From: Pelobates cultripes | Lineage: Eukaryota > Chordata > Amphibia > Anura > Pelobatidae | NCBI GenBank assembly: GCA_933207985.1 | Contig: OW240918.1 | Coordinates: 16,473,959 to 16,537,958 of the forward strand | Length of the DNA stretch: 64,000 bases | Direction: 5' to 3' | Shown: positions 12,561-25,281 of the stretch, one piece after another | How the letters are laid out: each line of letters starts with the position of its first letter | Numbering within the stretch: the first letter of the stretch is position 1 | Notes under the pieces: model-generated | Told to the model about the DNA's origin: nothing | What the model saw: the letters and a program-made list of their open reading frames with translations, nothing else | The model's database searches: none | Translations under genes and position numbers: made by a program

Positions 12561-12649
12561 CAAAGTTATTAGTTCCATCTGCCTCCCACCTCCCTTGCAC
12601 CACAACAAATAAAGGGTTAAAAATTATTTATTTACTCATCTGATTCCAG

Positions 12650-12955
12650 CACCAATGTTCCTTAGTGCTGGGTCGGAGCCCTGCCCCCTTTCGCATTCAA
12701 TCAATGCTTCCTGTGGGGTTTTCACTGACGCTGGACATCCCCATGCAAAGCGCGAGGACGTCCAGCGTCAGTTAGGCAACCTAAAGTCCAGTAACATGCT
12801 GGAAGCTCCTCTAGAGGCCGTCTGGTAAACAGCCAATAGAGGTTGTCTTAGTGCTGCACTGTAAACATTGCAGTTTCTCTAACTGCAATAGGGACATTGC
12901 ACCCAGACCACATCAATGAGCTGAAGTGGTCTGGGTGCCTATAGTGTCCCATTAG
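12650..12955. mobile_element. Decayed non-autonomous DNA transposon, right end
   Basis: The right end carries an inverted repeat ('cccagaccacatcaatgagc' against 'gctgaagtggtctgggtgcc') closing with 'tatagtgtcccatt'. Inside, 'gacgctggacatcc' pairs with 'ggacgtccagcgtc', a second palindrome. The terminus matches the ACTATAG-type family seen elsewhere in the window. The left end is not clear. Confidence 0.55.
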
Positions 12956-13460
12956 TAGAGGGGTGTGCGTCAAAGTCCTGTACCCCAGCACCCCTTCCTG
13001 ACAATCATCTGGTGGACGTCACCCACTCCCCCTCCGTGACCAGCACTGTACTACTAATCTGTCTTTTTATGATAGGCAGATGCATTAAAAATCAGCTTCC
13101 TTATTTAAATAAAAAAATTTTTTTAAAATATATAACTCTAATATCCACCTGCTCACTCCGCCAACTATGGATATTCGGGGCTAAAGAGCACCACGTCTTG
13201 GGCTTAAGCTCCCAAAAGCTCACCATAGCATTGCCTATGGTGGTCAAGGAAAGCTGACAAGCTGACAAGTGGGCACCATTAAACAACCAGTAAAGAGACT
13301 TACCCAAATCATCAAAACCCAGCGACAGAACCCAGACATCATAGATAGAATCCATAAATAAGACTCTGTCAGATGTCATGGGACAGAAGCACATAGTATT
13401 ATTTACAGTGTATTATAACACATTGTATTATAACTGCAGCCAGAGGAGGCTCTCTAATTA

Positions 13461-13523
13461 GGCGGTTTAGGCGGCCGCCTAAGGCCTCGCGCTGGCTGCG
13501 GCCTCGCGGCCGCCTAAACCGCC
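13461..13523. repeat. Perfect 18-bp inverted repeat inside the hAT element
   Basis: Arms at 13461-13478 (GGCGGTTTAGGCGGCCGC) and 13506-13523 with a 27-bp GC-rich spacer that can partly fold on itself. A second inverted repeat follows: GTGTCAGGTCCT at 13536-13547 and its complement at 13561-13572, with an inner GGTCA/TGACC pairing. Confidence 0.85.
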
Positions 13524-13732
13524 TTATGGCAGTCTGTGTCAGGTCCTCGGTCAGTGACCAAGGACCTGACACCAGGAGGGGGCCTGGCGGCTTGTCCGGT
13601 ATGCCGCCGGGTGCGAGGCCCCTCCTGGCTGCTCGGCCAGCCACCGCAGGCACAGGTCAGCAGCTCCGCAGTGAGCAGAGCTGCAGACCATGTGTCTTGC
13701 GAAAACCGGCCAATCAGAGCGTTGCTGTGGGT

Positions 13733-14645
13733 TACCACCCTCAGCCTCCCCCCACCAGCCTCACCACCCTCAGCCTTCCCACCCCCCCACCAGCCTCACC
13801 ACCACCCTCAGCCTTCCCACCACCCCACCAGCCTCACCACCACCCTCAGCCTCCCCACCCTCCACCAGCCTCACCACCACCCTCAGCCTCCCCACCCCCC
13901 ACCAGCCACACCCCACCCTCAGCCCCACCCCCACCAGCCTCACCACCACCCTCAGCCTCACCACCACCCTCAGCCTCCCCCCCACCAGCCTCACCCACCA
14001 CCCTCTGCCTCCCCCACCCCCCACCAGCCTCACCACCACCCTCAGCCTGCCCACCATCCTCACCACCACCCTCAGCCTTCACCCGCCACCAGCCTCACCA
14101 CCACCCTCAGCCTTCCCAACCCCCACCAGCCTCACCACCACCCTCAGCCTTCCCACCAACCCCAGCCTTCCCACCACCCACCAGCCTCACCACCACCCTC
14201 AGCCTCCCCCCACCAGCCTCACCACCATCCTCCAGCCTCCCCACCACCAACTCCCTCACCACCCTCAGCCTCACCACCCCCACCACCCTCAGCCTCACCC
14301 CCCACACCACCCTCAGCCTGACCCCCCCACCACCCTCAGCCTGACCCCCACACCACCCTCATCCCCCTCCTTCTCACATCACCCCCTCCTTCTCACATCA
14401 CCCCCACTCTCACATCACCCCCACTCTCACATCACCCCTCACTCTCCATCACCCCTCACCCTCTCACCCCCCTCTCCTTCTCACACCCCTCTCCTTCTCA
14501 CATAACCCCTTCTCCTTCTCCTAACCCCCCCTCTCACCCCCCTCTCCCTCTCACATTACCCCCCTCTCCCTCTCACATTCCTCCCCCTCCCTCCCTCTCA
14601 CCATCACCCCCCCTCACCATCACCCCGCCCCTCCCTCTCACCATC
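13733..14645. repeat. C-rich minisatellite and polypyrimidine tract
   Basis: Units of about 18-24 bp built on 'ccaccctcagcct' and 'ccaccagcctca' grade into 'cctctcacatcacccc' type sequence. Almost no G on the plus strand, so the minus strand is a long G-rich run. The Pro/Ser/His/Thr-rich open frames of up to 272 codons here are artefacts of composition. Confidence 0.92.
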
Positions 14646-14868
14646 ACCCCCCATACACACAACACACTTCAAGCAGCTACCCTATACACATACGGTCTCA
14701 GACAAAAACGCAAACATGCTCACACACAAGGATACTCTCTGTCAGACACACTCTCAGGCACATACACAGGTAGACAGTGCCTCAATGTGTATATGTGACA
14801 CTTTTTTGTTAGTGGGGCCTCATGTTTGAGTTTTGCCTAAGGCCTCATAAAGTCTAGAACCGCCTCTG

Positions 14869-15120
14869 ACTGCAGCTATAAGGTTATGGTGTAAGGAGGT
14901 CCTCTGTCTCCCCGCACACAGTGTATTATAACTGCAGCTATAAGGTTATGGTGTAAGGAGGTCCCCTGTCTCCCCGCACACAGTGTATTATAACTGCAGC
15001 TATAAGGTTATGGTGTAAGGAGGTCCCCTGTCTCCCCGCACACAGTGTATTATAACTGCAGCTATAAGGCTATGGTTTAAGGAGGTCCCCTGTCTCCCTG
15101 CACACAGTGTATTATAACTG
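14869..15120. repeat. 62-bp tandem repeat, four copies
   Basis: The unit starts 'actgcagctataaggttatg', continues 'gtgtaaggaggtcccctgtc', and ends 'cacacagtgtattata'. Copies start at 14869, 14931, 14993 and 15055. The sequence left of the hAT element (about 13405-13440) ends like a unit, so the transposon landed in this array. Confidence 0.9.
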
Positions 15121-15718
15121 TAATGATATATTTTACTTTTTTAGGAAAGATAAAAGCTGTCGGTCACCATCGAATGTTCAATGGGAGTGAAGGGGTTAAT
15201 CTATGTGTTTTCTAGCCCAATGAATAGATTACATTAAATATTTACCTGAAGCTAAGATATTGTGGATAGCATTCCAAAACACAATAACACTGTACAGGTT
15301 TTCAAGCATTACAAATGTTAAACAGTGTTCTGAAGACAAAAAAAAAAAAAAACATGTTTGACTTCAATGACATCACTGTGACCCCCTCAGCTACTAGGAT
15401 GTCCAAGGTCGCAGAGGTTGGGCCCCATCCAGGACAGGAAAACCATTGTCTCAAAATGAAAATGTTTAAAATAATTTACATTGATAATTACTTTAAATCT
15501 AATCACTTAAACATGCTCATGCTGACTTTAAAGTGACAGAAGAGTTAATGTCAGTTAGAACACAGGTTTGCAGCACATCTGAAGCATTTTCTGAATATCA
15601 TCATATTATTGGAACTTATGGCTCTTTCAGCAAATCAGTTATATGATTAATTGTGGGAAATAACCGAATTGGCAGTTGCATTATTACACATTTAAATAAA
15701 TAAATAAATAAATAAATA

Positions 15719-15756
<38 letters not shown>

Positions 15757-16612
15757 AAAGAGTCTTCAGCTTGCCAGCCAATATCTAGGATGTACCCAGT
15801 ACAAATGGGGTTAAATTCTCCTGTAAATGGTAATTATTGACTATCCTCATTCTTAATCCATCTCTATGGAAACAGAGAAGGTGGTGCGGCCCTAGGGACA
15901 TAAAATAGAGCCTCCTGTAAGACTCTCGTATTACCAAGGAGAAAGGGAGTCTACCAAAGGGAATCTATTATGAAAAAAAAAAAAGCTTTTATTTGTACCT
16001 CCAGTAGTGTGATAGACATGGTTACAACGAATTTATCAAACCATGTTTACTGTGTTTAGAATTCCGCAGAGCTGAAATGGGCTTTTTTAAGAAGTGTCTT
16101 GTACTTAAAGGAGCATTCTAGGCATGAGATGCACCATTTTTTATGAAATACATTATATAGATAATTAAATATTAACAACAACCAATAAAGCATATCAAAT
16201 AAAAATAAATAAAATAATTGCAATTAATTAAATATAAAAATATACTCACATTTAATTTCAAACATTGGCTGCAATTCCACAAGCTATGAAGCTTCTACAG
16301 TGAGCTCTCTGCAGACCAGGAAGTGTCTGAGCCAATTATGCTCATTTTAATTTCTGCAGTAAAGGTGATCTTATCCCAGCCCGGTTGAAATTATGTGTTA
16401 GTTCAATTGTCAGCTTTCTGGTGTAAAAAACCCCCCAACAAATAAACTACAACACAGAGGGTATCATGTACTGCAGTAATTTCAAACCAGAAAGGGAAAC
16501 ACTGCAAAGTAATCATTATGAAAAACTATACCTATAGAAGATTAATTAAAAACAAAAACAAAACACCAAGAATACATAACTGTAACTTAAAACCACACGT
16601 TACCCTTAAAGG
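15121..16612. other. Unique sequence with a poly-AT tract
   Basis: Contains an (AAAT)n(AT)n(T)n tract at about 15690-15757. No gene seen. Confidence 0.45.
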
Positions 16613-17100
16613 GACATTGTAGCCACTATTTATTTTTTATTATTGCCATTTATATAGCGCCAACAGATTCCATAGCATTTTACAATATTTTGAGAGGGGG
16701 GATTTAACTATAAATAGGACAGTTACAAGAAAACTTACAGGAACGATAGGTTGAAGAGGACCCTGCTCAAACAAGCTTATCGTCTATAGGTAAGCATTTC
16801 CTCTCATTGAATTGCTTATAGTCTATGGAGTCCTCTGGTGCTGTTTCTCCATTCAGTGGTAAATCAATTTGGAGCAGTTTAACACTAAATGAGAGACCCT
16901 GGCTTTCCACAGCCCAGCCCCCACTGAAGGTGTAGCTAAGGCACTTCCTTCTAGCCATACCAATTCATACCTGCAATTGGTGCTGTGATAGGCTGAAAGC
17001 AGTCAGCTGACACTCTCAGCCAATCACAGCCGCTCACTGCTACTCAGACTAATGCTTCCTCATTAACCCAAGCAGCACAAAGGGGTTGGGCTACTCGGGA
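16613..17100. mobile_element. TTAA-type element with nested SINE-like copy
   Basis: Begins 'ttaaagggacattgtagcca', the family terminus, and is interrupted at about 16632-16790 by a SINE-like repeat ('gccatttatatagcgccaac' to 'accctgctcaaacaagctta'). The rest has the family's 'cagccaatcacagc' phrase near 17018. The right end was not found. Confidence 0.55.
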
Positions 17101-19080
17101 GCAAGAAAATATTAAAAACGGTTTAATACATTATTTCTAAAGTGCCACAACATTGTGCAGTGCTCTACAATGGAAAAATCAAAGCACACAAGAAATTGTG
17201 ACAAATATTACTTGAACAGTAAGTTATGAAGGCTCAGTATATATTTTAGCTCTTGCTCTGAAAAATCCTAACTCTGATATTTGGCATAAATGTATAATTC
17301 AGTTGACAGTGCTGTGCAAATCTTTGTTTAGTAAAGAAAAGGCCCAAGAGAGATGTAACTACATGTGTGTTTGCTTTTTGATAGGTTTGTATTTTTTTCT
17401 AAGATACTGTTTGTATAGGCTTTTCAGAATATTATGGAAGCCTAATGTGTCAATATAATACCTTTGATATTTTGAGTGAATGAATCACAGCAGCTGTTCC
17501 TTACAGAATGCACGTTTGGAGTCTGTTTCAAAGTTTTTGAGTGTCTACAAGTTACCTTTGTCTTTACCAGGCTTTTGCTTGTCTGTGACAGAGCTCTTGT
17601 TCAGTAGCCAAAAGGCAGGGCAGACATATGGCTTGTATTCATTAAAACTCCTGCGGGGAGATGGAATTAACAGTATCCACTTCTCCCCAAAAACATAGCC
17701 AAGCCTCTTTCCATAGTTTCATCCTCACAACCAGGTTCTTCTGAATGACTGTGATCAGGAAATTGAGAAAGGATGGTATTCAAAAATAATCTAATAATAC
17801 AAGGAAAGAAATAGCACAGGGCACAGCAGATTAACAAGCTTAGAATATTGTTATTCTCACATCACAACGAGTACTTACATTTTAAAAGGAAACACTTATG
17901 TGTGATGTAGTACAGTTGCTTTTGCAGCGACTGCAAAACGTAGGGATGTTTATAACGTACGCTGCATTGTAGTGGAATTAAAACCAGATTGCAAAATGAA
18001 AGGAAAAAAATCATAGATATGAAAGTATGGCATCCCGGACTGATATCCTATTTTGTAAACACGATCTTACAAGGTTATTTACTAAAATGAGAATTCGAGG
18101 TCAATTCAAAGTCAATTCTAACTGAAAATATAGCTACACCTATGTCCATAAATAATAAATTTACTTTGAATACATTTTGACCTCCTGACTATATTGAATA
18201 ATTCCACTAGTGATTTGTCTGCTCTGACTCATTTACTTTACGCTACCTCTCTGAAATCAGGTGAGATTTTTTTTAGACGTATGATGTCATTTATCATAAG
18301 GCTCGTCATATGGTATTGAAAATCAATGTAATATGGTTTCTGGCAGCAGGACGAGCTCCATAACTAACATAAAACGCAGACATTGCAATTTTGTCCTGCA
18401 CATCATGACATCAAACGCATTATAAAATTGGCTGATTTTTTATTTTATCATTTTCTTCTTTGCGTCTCCACGTTCTGCTGTGAACCCACCGGATCTCTCA
18501 TTGTGATGTGACAGCGGTCACAATAAAAGGTCGGGGCATAATACAAAGGATACAGTGTGCTGCTCACTGGAGGGGTTAAGGGCTATTCCTCAATATATCA
18601 CTATTTCTCACATGAATGTTTGTGCAGCATAATTTGACATGATAATGAAGTGAGCCATTTGCCTTTGATAAACGGTCATCTTTGTTTTACATTTTCATGG
18701 TTCGTTCAACCTCCATGGAATTGAATAAAACCCTTCCTAATGTGCCTCAAAGGATTTTCACAGCATATTGGGATGAGGGGAAAGATATTTAAATGTCACA
18801 TAAAATGGCCCTGGGGAGAAATGTAGCTGAGTATCAGATAAAGGCTGCATGGCACTCGTGAGTGTGTGTGTGTGTAGGAATTGGTTAAATTGCGTTGCCG
18901 TATCCCTCTGTGTGTAAATGGCTCGGATGAACAAGAATATAAAAAAAAACCACAATCTGTCTTTATATAACATGTCTTGAAGTTTCCAGCCTTTGTATGA
19001 AAATATTCTGAATTTAAGGGTATTATTGAAGGCTTATTCAGGGGATATTATACAGTCAGTACCAAAAATGAATATACTAT
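17101..19080. other. Unique intergenic sequence
   Basis: No coding frame supported. About 18430-18690 has complex non-repeated sequence with several homeodomain-like and E-box-like words, a possible enhancer only by appearance. Confidence 0.4.
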
Positions 19081-19157
19081 TTATAGTCCATCATCCATCC
19101 ATTCATTCATCCATAATAATAAAAATTGGATATTTAGAGGTACAAGCTTACAATCTA

Positions 19158-19247
19158 CATGTGAATGTTAATATATATGTATATATAAAAAGCACATTTC
19201 TACTTGTCTGTCTGTCTGTCTATCTATCTATCTTTCTATCTATCTAG

Positions 19248-19302
<55 letters not shown>

Positions 19303-19303
19303 G

Positions 19304-19377
<74 letters not shown>

Positions 19378-19378
19378 G
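19158..19378. repeat. TCTA/TCTG microsatellite with shared leader
   Basis: Nearly pure tetranucleotide tract from 19206. The leader at 19158-19205 ('gttaatatatatgtatat', 'gcacatttctacttg') is also found at 4970-5020. Confidence 0.92.
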
Positions 19379-19379
19379 A

Positions 19380-20429
19380 AACACTTGATGGGAGTGCTGA
19401 ATGGCTGTAACAACAACGTCTAATGCATTTTCTCTTTATTGGACTGAAATCATTAATATCTTTATTTTGTATCCTAGATTTTACTATTTTCCAACTTATT
19501 GGTACTGACTACGTTGACATCAGAAAGCTATTTAGGCCATGCCAGGAGGTTCACCATCATCCCTTATGTTTGAACAAGTTTGGCAATCAGGCTTTTCTGG
19601 TTAAAGCTCTCCTGCAGACAGAAGGTGGAATTAAAGTAACTCCGGGTACAATGTTAGAATGCCCGCCTGGATTATGGAACCTGCTCAGAACTGCTGGTGA
19701 ATTAACCTTTGTCTAAAATGAAATGAGTTTCCGAAAGACAACCTTGTGTAAAAAATAAATGATGATTACAGGTATACTTAGTGAATTTCAAAAAAGGTCA
19801 GAATATAGTGCATTTCACACAAGGGGACCAAACAAAAAGCTTACAGAACATAAGGTGCTAAAATAAAGACTAATGCAAAGGGAAAAATAACATCCTTATC
19901 TCTGTCAAATTATTTTATGATGTTTAGTTTTCTTTGATTTGAATGAAGTCCAAAACAGACAAAGAATCCTTTTTAAACTGCCTTCTGAAACAAATGGATT
20001 GTCGCACTGACCATTTGCATTGGGCATCTTAATTTAATCAATGGAATCGCCTGTAGAACAACAAGATGCTTAGATAAGAATGATAGATCATGACAGCCCA
20101 TGGGTTGCACCAGTAGAACGTTCTTCCAATGATCAGCAAACAATCCTTCACAAGGCCCAAGAAAAATAGAACATTTATATCCATCTAATAAATGTTAATA
20201 CATTCTTGTTTTTTTGCCATTAAGACATGAAAGTCTCTTTGTTCTACAGATCACGTGTGCTGCTTTTACTATAAGTGTTTGTCTCAGCGTCTACTGATAA
20301 TAATTACTGAAAAGATATTTTAATGTGCTATTTGTTAAATAATAATCAGAATGTTTTACAAGTAAGGATACAATTAAATTTACTTTTTACATATCTCCGG
20401 GGAGAGATGCTATTATTACCAAGCTATAT
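19380..20429. other. Unique intergenic sequence
   Basis: A 97-codon open frame at 19423-19716 has no recognisable domain, and I do not support it as a gene. Confidence 0.4.
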
Positions 20430-20600
20430 TATTATTATTATAATTTTATTATTTATATAGCGCCATCAGATTTCGTAGCGCTGTACAAAGGGTGGACTAA
20501 CAGACATTTAATTGTAACCAGACAACTCGACGTACAGGGACAGAGAGGTGGAGGGCCCTGCTCAATGAGGGAGTGGGGTATAGTGACACAAAGGGTAAAA
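20430..20600 (+). repeat. SINE-like anuran dispersed repeat
   Basis: (TTA)n head, 'tatatagcgccatcagattt', 'cgtagcgctgtacaaagg', then 'gagggccctgctcaatgagg'. Confidence 0.8.
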
Positions 20601-20702
20601 TTAGGGGTATGGAGCAAGTTGTTAGAAAAATATCAGCTGAGGGCTTAGTTGGTAATTTTTGACAGTTGCAGGAGAGTATCAGAGGTAAGCTGCATGTATT
20701 AA

Positions 20703-21140
20703 AAGGACACTCCAAGCACCCACAGACGTCAGACTTAATGTCTTGGTTATGGTACAGCTGGTGATGAGGGTATATGTTTATTAGTTTCCATTTTTAAAGC
20801 TAACTTTTACTGCATCCCTCCCAACCTACAGAATTTACCTCTTAGCTCCAAAACAGGATATGTCACTGGGAGTTGTACTTCAGAAATGAGCTTTCTATGA
20901 GGAAACTTTGAAAGTTTAAACACAGCTCCCTGAAAACCTTCCTTTTCGCACAAAGCACTCTTTATGGAATAAACTCATCTGTGAACTACAAAGTTAACTA
21001 AGCCTCGTGATTGGTTAAGTTACTTCCTGGTTTAGTATCCATTTAGCTCTGTATTGACATCATCAGAGCTTAGGCCAATCAAATGTATACAATAACATTC
21101 CTGACATGTAACCTGCCACGAAGGGGTAACTGGTTTAAAG
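20703..21140. mobile_element. Probable TTAA-type element, poorly preserved
   Basis: The left end is 'ttaaaaggacactccaagca'. The interior has 'gacatcatcagagcttaggc' and 'ccaatcaaatg', features of the family. A TTTAAAGG near 21135 may be the right end. Confidence 0.4.
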
Positions 21141-23069
21141 GCTATGCTATAAAATACTGGAATCAAAATAAATTCTTCTCATTGCCATATATCAGTATAT
21201 GAGACTTTGACATAATATTCCATATGATTTTAGTGAAATCGAGGTTGGTACGTTGTCGTAGTAGTAACAAGGAAAGGGATCCCAGCTGAGGTGGTGATAT
21301 AATATAAAGCAGAGTTTGGTAAATGCACAGGAATGTTGTTAGGCCAAATGCAGTAAAAAAAAGTTTTAGCACTGAACATGCAACCGGTATATTAGATGTG
21401 ATTGCACGTGGAGGACTGACTGTGTTCTTCCTGTACCAAATGGCCCTTACATATGGTGCTTCATAAACATGTTTGCTGCGCACGGATTTGCTCCAACAAA
21501 ATTCCTTTGTATTTCACTAATGCTAATCACTTCTAAACTCGAAGTAGTAGCTCAGAACAGATACCAGAAAGCAATACTGATGCACCTAGTGGTCACATCC
21601 GGTAACAGTAAAGTTATTTGTTGAATATGCCTCTCAGCAAAGGCTAAATGCAGGTATGTTTTTTGCAGCTAAAAAAATAATAGCATTGGATTTTTTTGCC
21701 CTGAGCCCTTTGTATTTATATATATTTATTTATTTAATTTATATTGTATACCTGGTGTTCTGGCACAGTCAGGGCACAACATGCAAATCATATTAACCCC
21801 CAGTAAGTTGTAAATGTGGATGCATCCACTCATATGTCATTTCACTTTGGATGCCAGTGGGAACTTCATAGGGTCACGGAAGTGCTGTGGAGGTAAGTGT
21901 GTTTTTGTTTTTTTCAGTGCACTATTCACGACAGTTAGTTTTTCACTAGTGAGGAAGTCTCATCCTGTTTCAGTATGGAGGCTGCCATCTAAAAATTGGA
22001 TCACGTTTTTCAAATCCTCAGCGACAGATACTGATGAGAAAACCAAGGCTGCAGAGGTCATGTGATATCAGCAGCCAATCAGAATCTGAGACTTGCAGAG
22101 TAGCTCTAAGTGTTCCACAGAACGCGGAACCTGGAATGATGGTCCTACGTGACCTGTATTCCCGAGATTAGCTGGAAATCTTTAAATTTATTTTTATTTG
22201 TATAATAAGCCATTCCCGGACAGAATTATATATGACCTATGAAAGTATACAGAGTTTTCAGCTTGGCATTCAATGGTGCACTAACTAACTAACTCATCTC
22301 AATTTCCCCGTATTGGCTGATGAAATGGTTACTTAAAAACGATAGGATGACCCTTAAAACAATTCATTGCATGTACTGTGTAATTAAGCACAGGAAATGC
22401 ATTTCGGAGATCTTTCCAGTTCAGATCCCACATAATTATTCCATTCTTGATAGATTTGTACATAGGAAAGGGTAAGGAATATCCCACTATACATTATTCT
22501 TTGGATCCATGCCTTCTAATTATCTTATTCCTTTTATTTTAATTAACAATACCAATAATTTAATGATATATGAATAACTATTACTTTAACTGATCCTAAG
22601 CTGATGTTTCATGATTAAAGGTGTTTAATATGCTAAACAGAGAGTTGTGTTTATCTGATAAACATTTAAGGTGATACGGGAACAGTGTGGTACATTGCAT
22701 TTTCTGTGAACATGGCCCTAAAATCACATGTGGTCCTGATAAAAAGTGATGCTTAGCGCCTGTTTATCTTTCACAGCAAGATGACATAATTGGTTTTATT
22801 GCCGCATTTTACCATGAATTTCAAGGGGATAAAGCTACCCAGCTAGACAAAAGGAATAAAGATTATATCTACCAGTATGTAGGACCAAATTGCGTTCAAG
22901 CATGTAACTTGCTTCCAATAATGTTTCTACAAAGACTATTTAAATCAGTGTTTGACTTTATGCAATATATATTAATATATAGTCCTATAGTCTTTTTTTT
23001 TTTTAGTTTAAAAGGTATTATGATGTTTCCCCTCTTTATTCTCAGCTGACACTGTCTGTAGAATACTTA
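21141..23069. other. Unique intergenic sequence
   Basis: No gene or clear repeat seen. Confidence 0.4.
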
Positions 23070-24037
23070 GGGATCACAGCAGCTCACACTGGAGGGAACA
23101 CAGCAGCTCACACTGGAGGGAGCACATCAGCTCACACTGGAGAGAATACAGCAGCTCACACTGGAGGGATCACAGCAGCTCACACTGGAGGGAACACATC
23201 AGCCCACACTGGAGGGAACACAGCAGCTCACACTGGGGGGATCACAGCAGCTCACACTGGAGGGAACACAGCAGCTAACACTGGGGGGAACACAGCAGCT
23301 CACACTGGAGGGATCACATCAGCTCACACTGGGGGGAACACAGCAGCTCACACTGGGGGGAACACAGCAGCTCACACTGGGGGGAACACAGCAGCTCACA
23401 CTGGGGGGAATACAGCAGCTCACACTGGGGGGGATCACAGCAACTCACACTGGGGGAAAACACAGCAGCTCACACTCACACTGGAGGGAACACAGCAGCT
23501 CACACTGTAAAGAACACAGCAGCTCACACGGGGGGAACACAGCAGCTCACACTGGGGGGAACACAGCAGCTCACACTGGAGGGAACACAGCAGCTCACAC
23601 TGGAGGGATCACAGCAGCTCACACTGGGGGGACAAGCAGCTCACACTGGAGGGAACACACAGCTCACACTGGAGGGAGCACAGCAGCTCACACTGGAGGA
23701 ACACAGCAGCTCACACTGGAGGGAGCACATCAGCTCACACTGGAGAGAACACAGCAGCTCACACTGGAGGGAGCACATCAGCTCACACTGGAGAGAACAC
23801 AGCAGCTCACGCTGGGGGGAACAAAGCAGCTCACACTGGAGGGAACACAGCAGCTCACACTGGAGGGATCAAGGCAGCTCACACTGGGGGGAACATAGCA
23901 GCTCACACTGGGGGGATCACAGCAGCTCACACTGGGGGGATCACAGCAGCTCACACTGGAGGGATCACAGCAGCTCACACTGGAGGGAACACTGCAGCTC
24001 ACACTGGAGGGAACACAGCAGCTCACACTGGAAGGAA
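23070..24037. repeat. Minisatellite, 24 bp unit, about 40 copies
   Basis: The unit is 'cacagcagctcacactgg' plus 'agggaa', with variants ggggaa and ggatca. A period of 24 gives an eight-residue periodic open frame on the minus strand, not a gene. Confidence 0.95.
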
Positions 24038-25280
24038 CAACAAAAACTGCTTACCACTTTCAAACTTGCAGATGAACATGTCCATATTTAAAAAGTAAGT
24101 TGTCCTTGTGAATTGCTGGGAAATATAGCAATCTTATCTTTTATATCATAATGTTTAACATGTATTAATTTATATTTTCATGGATTATAATGCTGTCCTA
24201 ACAATGGATGCAAACACCCACTTCTTCTTTTACAACGGTCCTTTCCACATTATAACATCGGCCATCCTGTACCCATCAAATCTTGCAATCTGCTAAAACA
24301 ATTAACAAAGAGGGTAGGAAATTGAAAAGGATCATTGTCTCTGTCTTTACCTATGGGTATCTCATCTCCCAGTCTCAAAATGAAAGTGTAGCTTGGCTGG
24401 AAGGAGTAAAGGTCTCATTAGAAAGAAACAATAAAACCAGAATGATTATTGGGAATTTGATGAGAGACATTATCTCGTGCCCTACAGAACGGCAAACGTA
24501 TTCATCTGGAAAAAAGAGGCCTTTTCACTGTCACAGACTGCTGATCCCAGGCCTTCGCTTCGAAATTACCGGCAAATAAATCATTCACTTTCTGTCCCTG
24601 GAAGCATAATGTGTCCATGAAAGATGAAGGCTTTACAAGTCTCTGGTATAAATGATAGATGCAAACTATGAGGAAAATCAGGCGCGTATCCCGAAGCAGT
24701 GGGTTAGTTGATAGACAGCCACATTTAAAAATCTGCTGTGCATATTTTAATTGAAGATATAAATTCATTAAAAGGCCCAGTAGCAATGCTCAGCCCATCA
24801 ATAGAACTCAAAATTCCATCCTGCGGCTTAACCAGATAACAGAATCTTTTATTATCTATCACAATGTATTCATTTATTCACGGGGGTAATAGAGGATTAC
24901 TCCATGGTAAATGCACAAATAAGATCTGGCCGTGAAAGTATAATAGATAACATATGTCTGGATAAATAATTGGGTACATGAGCAATTATTAGCTCGCTGT
25001 TACTTTCATCTTTCATCAGACACCTAAAAAAGTCGATAAGCCCAATGTGTTTGGGAAAGATAGGATGAAGGATTTTTTACGAGTAGCTTTGTCGAATATT
25101 TGCAGTCGGTCCTTTATTTTTCCTATTTTGTTATTATTATTATTGTTAGAGCAATTGCAAACAACTGTAAAGCAGATTTATGGAAATGGTGCCAATAAAT
25201 ATTTACTACAACAAAACCTGCATTTATAGTTTCCTACTGCCGATAATAAATATGATATGGATTTCTCTTTAATGTTTGAA
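24038..25280. other. Unique intergenic sequence
   Basis: Complex AT-rich sequence. The stretch at about 24530-24800 looks unusually free of repeats and simple tracts. An open frame of 98 codons at 24283-24579 shows no known domain. Confidence 0.4.
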
Positions 25281-25281
25281 T

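Larger units (their letters stand above)
13441..14868. mobile_element. Non-autonomous hAT-type element, 1428 bp, carrying a minisatellite
   Basis: A perfect 8-bp target duplication ACTGCAGC flanks it (13433-13440 and 14869-14876). The inverted ends are CAGAGGAGGCTCTCTAAT and, from the right, CAGAGGCGGTTCTAGACT. A GC-rich left part (13441-13730) holds two palindromes. The centre is an expanded C-rich array. The right part holds a 'ttgcctaaggcctcat' stretch echoing the left 'cgcctaaggcctcg'. No transposase frame is present. Confidence 0.85.

Noticed and set aside
13526..14505. Open frames of 261-272 codons rich in Pro, Ser, His and Thr
   Set aside because: They are the C-rich minisatellite read in three frames. 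There is no initiation context, domain or splice support.
19423..19716. 97-codon open frame after a TCTA tract, with a 'ttttgtatcctag' acceptor-like site inside
   Set aside because: No domain, biased composition or partner exon was recognised. Length alone is not enough in AT-rich DNA.
23070..24037. CRISPR-like or coding repeat array
   Set aside because: Plain 24-bp tandem repeat with no spacers, transcription signals or conserved peptide.
24283..24579. 98-codon open frame
   Set aside because: No recognisable motif, and no start or splice context. The region looks more like non-coding sequence.
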